The translations under genes were made by a program, and so were the position numbers. Source: Rhodospirillum sp. UBA1311 (GTDB lineage Bacteria > Pseudomonadota > Alphaproteobacteria > Rhodospirillales > Rhodospirillaceae). From it: a stretch of DNA of 13,624 nucleotides. The stretch covers positions 8,724-22,347 of the forward strand of contig DBTR01000085.1 of NCBI GenBank assembly GCA_002307145.1. Direction: 5' to 3'. The notes beneath the pieces are model-generated. The model was not told where the DNA came from, did not search any database, and saw only the letters and a program-made list of their open reading frames with translations. The first letter of the stretch is position 1; every line of letters begins with the position of its first letter. Shown piece after piece: positions 6,970 to 12,206 of the stretch.

Positions 6970-6979
6970 CTGGATTTTC
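6970..6979 (-). promoter_or_regulatory. Conserved box GAAAATCCAG upstream of glnK1 promoter
   Basis: The minus-strand 10-mer GAAAATCCAG (6979-6970) ends exactly 23 bases before the -24 element. The identical 10-mer sits at the identical distance before the glnK2 promoter (8956-8947). This suggests a bound factor centred near -57; its identity is unknown. Confidence 0.5.
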
Positions 6980-7008
6980 AACGGACTGGGAGAATGTCTA
7001 GGGCGGCT

Positions 7009-7063
7009 GCAATTTCGCTGTCCGGGCTAAGTGCTTATTTATAAAGCAGGGACGCGAAATTGC
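7009..7063. promoter_or_regulatory. NtrC-like dyad inside a 10-bp inverted repeat
   Basis: TGCTTATTTATAAAGCA (7032-7048) has the TGC-N11-GCA frame and AT-rich centre of NtrC enhancer sites. It lies about 110-130 bases upstream of the predicted glnK1 start, the usual enhancer distance. It is bracketed by a perfect inverted repeat, GCAATTTCGC (7009-7018) and GCGAAATTGC (7054-7063). Confidence 0.5.
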
Positions 7064-7102
7064 CGCGATAAACCGCACATCTTGGCAATCGGGGCATGAA
7101 GA

Positions 7103-7129
7103 ACGGCGCCGGGGAAACCCCGGCGCCGT
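7103..7129 (-). terminator. Hairpin after amtB2
   Basis: A perfect 12-bp stem, ACGGCGCCGGGG / CCCCGGCGCCGT, has an AAA loop (TTT on the minus strand) and starts 20 bases past the amtB2 stop. On the minus strand only TTCTTC follows, so the U tract is poor, but the stem is very stable. A T5 run lies on the plus side at 7134-7138. Confidence 0.6.
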
Positions 7130-7149
7130 GGCGTTTTTCGCAGGCGCGA

Positions 7150-8472
7150 TCAGTGCGCGACGGTCTCGCCGTGGAGTGCGAGATCGAGGCCTTCCATTTC
7201 CGCCTGCGGCGACACCCGGAGACCGATCACCAAGTCGAGAACCTTGAGGATCACGAAGCTGCCGATCAGCGACCAGACGATGGTCACCGCGACGCCTTCG
7301 ACCTGGGTCAGCACCTGGGCCGCGTTGCCGTCGACGAGGCCGGACTTACCGGTACCGCCAATCGCCGCGACCGCAAACACGCCGGTCAACACCGCGCCGA
7401 TGATGCCGCCGACGCCATGCACACCCCAGACGTCGAGTGCGTCGTCGTAGCCGAACATCGCCTTGAGACCGGTGACGCCCCAGTAGCAGCAGACGCCAGC
7501 CGCCAAGCCGATCACCAACGCACCGCTAACCGTGACGAAGCCGCAAGCCGGAGTGATCGCGACGAGACCGGCAACCGCCCCGGAGGCCGCGCCAAGAAGG
7601 CTCGGCTTGCCGCGCGTAACCCATTCCGCACCCGCCCAAGCGACCACGGCCGCGGCGGTGGCGAGGTGCGTGTTGATCATCGCATAGCCCGCGAGGCCGC
7701 CAGAAGTGAGCGCCGAACCGGCATTGAAACCAAACCAGCCAACCCAGAGCAGGGCCGCGCCGGTCATCGTCATCGCGAGGTTGTGCGGCGCCATGTTCTC
7801 GGTGCCGAAGCCGCTGCGCTTGCCGATCATCACCGTTGCGACCAGGCCTGCGACCGCCGCGTTGATATGCACCACGGTGCCGCCCGCGAAGTCGAGGACG
7901 CCCTCGCCCGCGAGGAAGCCGCCCGGACCCCAGACCATGTGGGCGACCGGCACGTAGACCAGCAGCATCCAGATGCCGAGGAAGGAGATCATCGCCGAGA
8001 ACTTCATGCGATCAGCCGGGCCGCCGATGATCAGAGCCGGGGTGATCACCGCGAAGGTGCACTGGAACATCACGAAGACGGTTTCCGGAATCGTGCCGGA
8101 AAGGGTTTCCGGCAGGACGCCCGCGAGCATCACGCGGTCGAAGCTGCCGAAGAACGGATTGCCGGCGGTGAAGGCGAGCGAGTAGCCCACCACCACCCAC
8201 AGCACAGAAAGGAGGCCGGTGGCGAACAGGCACTGCATCAGCACCGCGAGGACGTTCTTGCGGCGCACCAGCCCGCCGTAGAACAGGGCGAGGCCGGGGA
8301 TCGTCATCATCAGAACCAAGACCGACGAAATCAGCATCCAGGCGGTATCGCCGGTATCGAGAGTCGGAACCACAGCTTCGGCAGCGGCTTCGGCGGTCTG
8401 CGCCATCGCCGGGGCGGTCCAGGCGAGAATGCCGCCGAGGGACGCGAGGCCCAAGAATTGACCTTTTTTCAT
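7150..8472 (-). CDS. amtB2: Ammonium transporter 2 (AmtB type)
   Basis: This 440-residue inner-membrane channel closely follows E. coli AmtB. A signal peptide is clear (MKKGQFLGLA...TAPAMAQ). Pore residues are D194 and H202 in DFAGGTVVHINAA and the second pore histidine H352 in VHGVGGIIG. The outer-site region HMVWGPGG (W181) and the Phe gate region MFQCTF (F136, F140) are also in place. The C-terminal tail VGLRVSPQAEMEGLDLALHGETVAH matches the PII-interacting tail of AmtB. The ATG at 8472 has AAGGA 9 bases upstream. The stop of glnK2 lies 20 bases upstream, giving a second glnK-amtB operon. It differs clearly in subfamily from amtB1. The number 2 is my label. Confidence 0.96.
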   Translation of the reverse strand: MKKGQFLGLASLGGILAWTAPAMAQTAEAAAEAVVPTLDTGDTAWMLISSVLVLMMTIPGLALFYGGLVRRKNVLAVLMQCLFATGLLSVLWVVVGYSLAFTAGNPFFGSFDRVMLAGVLPETLSGTIPETVFVMFQCTFAVITPALIIGGPADRMKFSAMISFLGIWMLLVYVPVAHMVWGPGGFLAGEGVLDFAGGTVVHINAAVAGLVATVMIGKRSGFGTENMAPHNLAMTMTGAALLWVGWFGFNAGSALTSGGLAGYAMINTHLATAAAVVAWAGAEWVTRGKPSLLGAASGAVAGLVAITPACGFVTVSGALVIGLAAGVCCYWGVTGLKAMFGYDDALDVWGVHGVGGIIGAVLTGVFAVAAIGGTGKSGLVDGNAAQVLTQVEGVAVTIVWSLIGSFVILKVLDLVIGLRVSPQAEMEGLDLALHGETVAH

Positions 8473-8492
8473 AATCGGATGTCCTTCGAGGT

Positions 8493-8831
8493 TTACAGCG
8501 CTTCGGCGTCGGTTTCGCCGGTACGGATGCGGACCACCTTGGCAATGTCGGAAACGAATACCTTGCCGTCGCCGATCTTGCCGGTTTTCGCGGCGGCGAC
8601 GATGGTTTCCACCACCGAATCCACGAGATCGGCCGGTACCGCGACCTCGATCTTCACCTTCGGCAAGAAGCTGACGACATATTCCGCGCCGCGATAAATC
8701 TCGGTCTGGCCCTTTTGACGGCCGAAACCCTTGACCTCGCTCACCGTCAAGCCCTGGACACCCAGGGGAATCAACGCTTCGCGCACGTCGTCGAGCTTGA
8801 ACGGCTTAATCACCGCCGTGATGAGTTTCAT
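8493..8831 (-). CDS. glnK: PII signal transduction protein GlnK, copy 2
   Basis: This 112-residue PII protein starts MKLITAVIKPFKLDDVREAL and ends GETDAEAL. Y51, Q39, the B-loop TGKIGDGK and R101/R103 are all present. The T-loop is identical to the other two copies except at residue 54 (Ser instead of Asn). It differs from copy 1 at 17 of 112 positions and from copy 3 at 16, by hand count; most changes lie in the 69-98 region. It should regulate amtB2 directly and signal to other nitrogen targets. The ATG at 8831 has GGAGGAAAG just upstream, which rejects the longer open frame. A sigma54 element starts 76 bases upstream. Together with amtB2 it is one operon. Confidence 0.95.
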   Translation of the reverse strand: MKLITAVIKPFKLDDVREALIPLGVQGLTVSEVKGFGRQKGQTEIYRGAEYVVSFLPKVKIEVAVPADLVDSVVETIVAAAKTGKIGDGKVFVSDIAKVVRIRTGETDAEAL

Positions 8832-8907
8832 CGGATCTTTCCTCCACGATACCGGGCGAGCCTTCGCCGCTATATGCACGCGCCCCGAGGGAGCGGCTGC
8901 CTGTAGA

Positions 8908-8923
8908 TACAAGCCGCGTGCCA
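8908..8923 (-). promoter_or_regulatory. Sigma54 promoter of glnK2-amtB2
   Basis: On the minus strand the sequence is TGGCAC-GCGGC-TTGTA (8923-8908), the same -24 and variant -12 elements as the glnK1 promoter. The expected start is 8897, leaving a 66-nt leader, nearly the same as for glnK1. No clean TGC-N11-GCA site is visible upstream, only TGCA-containing half-sites (9009-9014, 9055-9060). Confidence 0.75.
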
Positions 8924-8946
8924 GACCGTTGCGATGCTGATGAAAT

Positions 8947-8959
8947 CTGGATTTTCCAG
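8947..8959. promoter_or_regulatory. Conserved box, here a perfect short palindrome
   Basis: CTGGA-TTT-TCCAG on the plus strand contains the 10-mer GAAAATCCAG (minus strand) shared with the glnK1 promoter, again 23 bases before the -24 element. In glnK2 the dyad is perfect (5-bp arms); in glnK1 it is degenerate on one side. Confidence 0.5.
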
Positions 8960-9023
8960 GCACGACGCGGGATTTCGGCCGAGCCGAGCGGGAGGAGCGG
9001 AACCCGGATGCACAAGAATCAAT

Positions 9024-9057
9024 CACGCGGACCGGGCGTGGCCGCCCAATCCGCGTG
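9024..9057 (-). terminator. Hairpin after glnK3
   Basis: An 8-bp outer stem (CACGCGGA / TCCGCGTG) and a 5-bp inner stem (GGGCG / CGCCC) are separated by a 2x2 internal loop. It lies 26 bases after the glnK3 stop. The minus-strand sequence that follows (ATTGATTCTTG) is only mildly T-rich, so it may be a weak terminator. It also lies in the upstream control region of glnK2. Confidence 0.45.
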
Positions 9058-9083
9058 CAATGGGTATCCTGGCTTCCGTGGGA

Positions 9084-9422
9084 TCAGAGCGCTTCGGCGT
9101 CGGTTTCGCCGGTGCGGATGCGCACCACCTTCGACACCGCGCTGACGAAAACCTTGCCGTCGCCGATCTTGCCGGTGCGCGCGGCAGACACGATCGCCTC
9201 CACCACCGGGTCGACGAGATCGTCGGAGACCGCGATCTCGATCTTCACCTTGGGGAGGAAGTTCACCACGTACTCGGCGCCGCGGTAGATCTCGGTCTGG
9301 CCTTTCTGGCGACCGAATCCCTTGACCTCGGTCACCGTCAGCCCCTGCACCCCAAGCGGGGTGAGCGCGGCGCGCACATCGTCGAGCTTGAAGGGCTTGA
9401 TGATCGCCGTAATCAATCGCAT
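9084..9422 (-). CDS. glnK: PII signal transduction protein GlnK, copy 3 (solitary)
   Basis: This 112-residue PII protein starts MRLITAIIKPFKLDDVRAAL and ends GETDAEAL. Uridylylation site Y51, Q39, B-loop TGKIGDGK and R101/R103 are intact, and the T-loop equals that of copy 1. Differences cluster at residues 63-75 (IAVSDDLVDPVVE) and 95-98 (AVSK for DIAR/DIAK). No amt gene follows on its transcript: a hairpin lies after the stop. The ATG at 9422 has GGAG nine bases upstream. No sigma54 motif is found in the 134-base gap to rpoH; only a possible -10 TAAGAT is seen. It may therefore be expressed under nitrogen-replete conditions. It does not look like GlnB, which usually starts MKKIEAIIKPF. Confidence 0.95.
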   Translation of the reverse strand: MRLITAIIKPFKLDDVRAALTPLGVQGLTVTEVKGFGRQKGQTEIYRGAEYVVNFLPKVKIEIAVSDDLVDPVVEAIVSAARTGKIGDGKVFVSAVSKVVRIRTGETDAEAL

Positions 9423-9464
9423 GGATTTGTCTCCGCATGGGTTTTCTTGGTTTTTCTGACGCGC

Positions 9465-9470
9465 ATCTTA
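9465..9470 (-). promoter_or_regulatory. Possible -10 element for glnK3
   Basis: TAAGAT on the minus strand (9470-9465) lies 43 bases before the glnK3 ATG. No good -35 hexamer is seen at the right distance, so this is weak. Confidence 0.25.
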
Positions 9471-9512
9471 GCAGAACCGAAACGCCGCCGCACGCCCCCG
9501 AACGCAGACGAC

Positions 9513-9538
9513 AAAAAACCCGGCCGAAGCCGGGTTTT
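9513..9538 (-). terminator. rpoH terminator
   Basis: The minus strand reads ACCCGGC-TTCG-GCCGGGT followed by T6 overall, with an AAAA extension on the 5' side. The stem is 9515-9524 with 9529-9538. The UUCG tetraloop on a C-G rich stem is especially stable. It lies 19 bases past the rpoH stop. Confidence 0.92.
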
Positions 9539-9556
9539 GCGTCGATTTGAATCGCA

Positions 9557-10462
9557 TCAGGCGAGGAACAGCGACGGCTCAGGAGCGTCGTGGCCGAGGC
9601 GGGTCGAAGCCTCGCGGATGGCGCGGGAGAGCTTGTCGAACGCCCGGTTCTCGATCTGCCGGACGCGTTCGCGGCTGATGCCGTAGGACTTGCCGATGTC
9701 CTCAAGGGTCATCGGGTCGCTCTGCAGGCGGCGCAGGCGGATGATGTCAGCCTCGCGCGGCGAAAGGCCCTGCATCGCGTCGACGATCAGCCGATGACCG
9801 AGGTTGGTCTCCTGCTGCGCGGTGAGGGTTTCCTCCTGGTTCGGGCGACGGTCGACGAGCAGTTCGATCCGCTCCATGCCGCCCTCTTCGCCCACCGGGG
9901 CGTTGAGCGTCGCGTCGGGCTTCGAGAGGCGGCGGTTCATCGTCACCACCTCGTGCTCGGGCACGCCCAAGTCCTTGGCGATGCTCGCCACGTCTTCCGG
10001 GGCGAGATCGCCGTCCTCGTAGCGGCCGAGCGCCGCCTTGGCGCGCCGCAGATTGAAGAACAGCTTCTTCTGCGCCGCCACCGTGCCGATCTTGACCATC
10101 GACCAGCTGTTGAGGATGTATTCGTTGATTGCGGCCTTGATCCACCACATCGCGTAGGTCGAGAGGCGGAAGCCGCGCTCGGGGTCGTACTTCTTAACCG
10201 CGCGCATCAGTCCGACATTGCCCTCGGAGATCAGGTCGGCGACCGGCAGGCCATAGTGCCGGTAGCCCATCGCGATCTTTGCAACGAGGCGCAAGTGACT
10301 GGTCACCATCTTGTGCGCGGCTTCAACGTCGCCGTGATCGTTGAACCGCCGCGACAGCATGTATTCCTCGTCCGCCGGGAGAACCGGGAACGCGCGGATC
10401 GCCCGCAGATAGCCCTGCAGGCCGCCTTCGTCGGAAATCGCCGGTACACGGATCGTCGCCAT
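9557..10462 (-). CDS. rpoH: RNA polymerase sigma-32 factor RpoH
   Basis: This 301-residue alternative sigma factor directs RNA polymerase to heat-shock promoters. Region 2 spans about 50-130 and includes DLISEGNVGLMRAVKKYDPE and FRLSTYAMWWIKAAINEYI. The RpoH box QKKLFFNLRRAK begins at residue 131 and distinguishes RpoH from RpoD. Region 4.2 (251-280) has the helix-turn-helix MTLEDIGKSYGISRERVRQIE. Length is normal. The ATG at 10462 has AAGGAG 8 bases upstream. It is flanked by a strong terminator downstream and a long structured leader upstream, so it is monocistronic. Many alphaproteobacteria carry two rpoH genes; which paralog this is cannot be told from the window. Confidence 0.96.
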   Translation of the reverse strand: MATIRVPAISDEGGLQGYLRAIRAFPVLPADEEYMLSRRFNDHGDVEAAHKMVTSHLRLVAKIAMGYRHYGLPVADLISEGNVGLMRAVKKYDPERGFRLSTYAMWWIKAAINEYILNSWSMVKIGTVAAQKKLFFNLRRAKAALGRYEDGDLAPEDVASIAKDLGVPEHEVVTMNRRLSKPDATLNAPVGEEGGMERIELLVDRRPNQEETLTAQQETNLGHRLIVDAMQGLSPREADIIRLRRLQSDPMTLEDIGKSYGISRERVRQIENRAFDKLSRAIREASTRLGHDAPEPSLFLA

Positions 10463-10470
10463 TGCAAAAG

Positions 10471-10549
10471 CTCCTTACAACTAGGAAATGGACGCTTTTT
10501 CAGAGGGGTGAAAGCACCCCACTCCATCTTCCGGAGGCGCTAAAAAGCG
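10471..10549 (-). promoter_or_regulatory. Structured rpoH 5' leader, three-way-junction fold and Shine-Dalgarno hairpin
   Basis: In the minus-strand RNA, CGCTTTTT (10549-10542) would pair with AAAAAGCG (10500-10493). This encloses GGGGTG-CTTT-CACCCC (10520-10505) and CTCC/GGAG (10536-10533 with 10525-10522). Nearer the gene, TCCT (10486-10483) can pair with AGGA (10475-10472) inside the Shine-Dalgarno sequence AAGGAG. A competing hairpin, GCGCT-TTTT-AGCGC (10550-10537), uses the same bases as the outer stem. The pairing is seen by eye; a regulatory role, possibly temperature-dependent, is inference. Confidence 0.4.
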
Positions 10550-10626
10550 CAACGCACCCGGAAGGCATCGACGCGAGCGGGCTTCAAGCCGTGGCGAATG
10601 CTGGCGGTCGGAAAGCAATCAGTCAT
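10540..10626 (-). CDS. Possible 28-residue leader ORF upstream of rpoH
   Basis: This small frame starts MTDCFPTASIRHG and ends RVRCAF, 28 residues. A strong Shine-Dalgarno sequence, GGAGG (plus-strand 10632-10636), is 5 bases before the ATG; a second ATG sits directly in front, only 2 bases from it. The stop lies inside the hairpin region of the rpoH leader, 77 bases before the rpoH ATG, so translation here could change leader folding. The peptide has no recognisable domain, signal or regulatory codon run. It may be chance in GC-rich DNA. The Shine-Dalgarno sequence and position are the only support. Confidence 0.25.
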   Translation of the reverse strand: MTDCFPTASIRHGLKPARVDAFRVRCAF

Positions 10627-10629
10627 CAT

Positions 10630-10907
10630 ATCCTCCATCGAGCAACATGAGTTCCAGAGTTCGTCCCGGTTGTCTCCGACACACCGGGTAGGTGTCGGCC
10701 TATGGGTAGCACCGACGTTATAAAGATACAGCATATGGCAGACCGCGCAAGCCCCCTTTGCGAGCTGGGTTATGAGACCGACTTCACAGTCGACGGCGTT
10801 TTGTACCGATCCGGATGGAATTGCCGGTATTGCGCCGCCCGGCGGATCATGGGATGGTCCGCCAACACATAATCCCTGCCTACGAGCGTCAAACGCATGG
10901 AGCGCCC
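10630..10907. other. Divergent intergenic region between rpoH and cytochrome c gene
   Basis: No recognisable gene is seen in this stretch. It holds two overlapping, mutually exclusive stems (10665-10670 with 10683-10688; 10676-10682 with 10692-10698) and a short repeat CGCAA/TTGCG (10746-10750, 10758-10762). A possible minus-strand promoter for rpoH is TTGCGC (10750-10745), 16 bases, TATCTT (10728-10723). For the plus-strand cytochrome gene only a -10-like CATAAT (10868-10873) is visible. Confidence 0.3.
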
Positions 10908-11315
10908 ATGATGTTCCCAGGAAATCGCAAAATCGCGAGCCTGTTGTTCGGACTAACCTTTTTGGTTACCCCGGCCTTCGCTGCCGATACCCCCAAAGCC
11001 GTAAGGTCCTGCGTCGCGTGCCACACCTTCGACAAGGGCGGACCATCGAAGATCGGGCCTAACCTGTTCGGCGTGGTGGGGAAACCGGCGGCGAGCGACG
11101 CGAATTTCGCCAAGTACGGCGAGGACTTCCTCGCCGCGGCCGGAACCGGGCTGACTTGGACCGATGACACCCTCGACGCCTACATCGCCGACCCCGTGCC
11201 CTTCCTGCGCAAAGTCACCGGCAAGGCCTCGGTGCGCACCTATATGATCACCCGCATCCGCCGCGCCGACGAGCGCGCCGAAATCATCGACTATCTCAAG
11301 TCGCTGAAAGATTGA
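10908..11315 (+). CDS. Small periplasmic class I c-type cytochrome
   Basis: This 135-residue precursor has a signal peptide (NRKIASLLFGLTFLVTPAFAAD) with likely cleavage after AFA. The mature protein of about 110 residues has one haem-binding motif, CVACH (C35, C38, H39), soon after the N terminus. GPNLFGVVGKPA follows, then the usual LTWTDDTLDAYIADP segment. The sixth haem ligand is probably M113 in RTYMITRIR, at the position of the KMTF methionine in relatives. It ends with the expected helix ERAEIIDYLKSL. It would carry single electrons in the periplasm. The ATG at 10908 has GGAG 5 bases upstream; 10911 is an alternative ATG. Longer frames upstream lack the signal layout. The last 20 bases overlap the end of the convergent hydrolase gene. 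Its redox partner is not in the window. Confidence 0.92.
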   Translation: MMFPGNRKIASLLFGLTFLVTPAFAADTPKAVRSCVACHTFDKGGPSKIGPNLFGVVGKPAASDANFAKYGEDFLAAAGTGLTWTDDTLDAYIADPVPFLRKVTGKASVRTYMITRIRRADERAEIIDYLKSLKD

Positions 11316-12195
11316 CGATATTCCGAAGCGCGCGGGTTTCCACCGCGCCTTCGTCGGCCCCCGCCGCAAACGCCGCGACGGTGCGCCCCGGCTCCGAGCC
11401 GAGACACCGATACACCGCACCGACGCTCCCCGGCCCCGCCGCGCCATGCCCGGCGAGGAACACCGGCCCGCGCGGCCCGCGCATCGTTCCCGTCATCACC
11501 CCCAGCCCGTATCCGGCGGTGAGCCAGGGGCGCCCGGGCAAGGCGCCGCCGACCGGGTGCCAGCCCAACATCGCCGCGCGCGACGCCGGCGACAGGAAGC
11601 CTTCCGTCGTCATCCGATGCAGGGCCAGGGCCGCCTCGGCGACCGGCCCGATCACCGTGCCATGGAACACCCATCCCGGATCATAATCCCAGGCGCCGGG
11701 GAAGTGCGTCGCACGCATGTCGTCGCGGGTTCTCGCCAGCCTCGCCTCGGCGAGCCCGAGAGGATCGAGCACCCAGGCGCGCAACACTTCGGCAAAGCCC
11801 ATATTGCAAAGGCGTTCCAACTGCCGCAGCACGACCAGATAACCGACATTGGAATACGCCCACCCCGCGCCCGGCGAAAACCGCAGAGATTCGGCGTCGA
11901 GGCGGGTGAACAGCTCCACGTCCGTCCACGGCGCGTCGCCGTGCGCGATCGCATCGGCATAGGCGGGCAAAGCACCGTAATCGGGCAACCCCGCGCGGTG
12001 GCGCAGGAGTTGGCGGAGGGTGTAGGGCCGCTTTCGCAGCCGCGCGTCGAGATCGAGCCGGCCCGCTTCGGCAAGACGGAGCGCCGCCGCAGCGATCAAG
12101 GTCTTGGTGAAGCTCCACCACGGCACCACCTCGCGCGCCGACGTTGTCGTCAGCGCGCCGGTCGTCTCCACCGTGGCAGTCAGGATCTCGTGCAT
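11296..12195 (-). CDS. Serine hydrolase of the beta-lactamase/penicillin-binding protein fold
   Basis: This 299-residue enzyme has the class C beta-lactamase/esterase motif set: S28-F-T-K31 as the SxxK nucleophile motif, Y114-S115-N116 as the YxN motif, and H250-G251-A252 in AGHGAAGPGS where family members have H/K-T-G. LRQLLRHRAGLPDY is another family hallmark. No signal peptide is seen; the nucleophile is only 28 residues from the start, so a cytoplasmic esterase or amidase is more likely than a secreted beta-lactamase. The ATG at 12195 lies 11 bases after the uup stop, suggesting one operon; the Shine-Dalgarno sequence is poor (GGACGAAG). The frame is open further upstream, but that part is a shadow of uup. 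Substrate is unknown. The 3' end overlaps the cytochrome gene by 20 bases. Confidence 0.85.
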   Translation of the reverse strand: MHEILTATVETTGALTTTSAREVVPWWSFTKTLIAAAALRLAEAGRLDLDARLRKRPYTLRQLLRHRAGLPDYGALPAYADAIAHGDAPWTDVELFTRLDAESLRFSPGAGWAYSNVGYLVVLRQLERLCNMGFAEVLRAWVLDPLGLAEARLARTRDDMRATHFPGAWDYDPGWVFHGTVIGPVAEAALALHRMTTEGFLSPASRAAMLGWHPVGGALPGRPWLTAGYGLGVMTGTMRGPRGPVFLAGHGAAGPGSVGAVYRCLGSEPGRTVAAFAAGADEGAVETRALRNIVNLSAT

Positions 12196-12206
12196 GCTTC
12201 GTCCGG

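Noticed and set aside
7096..8697. A 533-codon open frame on the plus strand, antisense to amtB2 and glnK2
   Set aside because: It lies opposite well-conserved genes, is full of His/Arg/Asp/Glu repeats typical of GC-rich shadow frames, and matches no family I know.
10573..10588. CTTGAA on the minus strand as a sigma-32 -35 element for rpoH autoregulation
   Set aside because: No matching -10 (CCCATNT-like) occurs at a suitable distance.
10655..10700. tRNA-like GTTCG stretch near 10659
   Set aside because: It lacks the full T-loop consensus, acceptor stem and anticodon arm.
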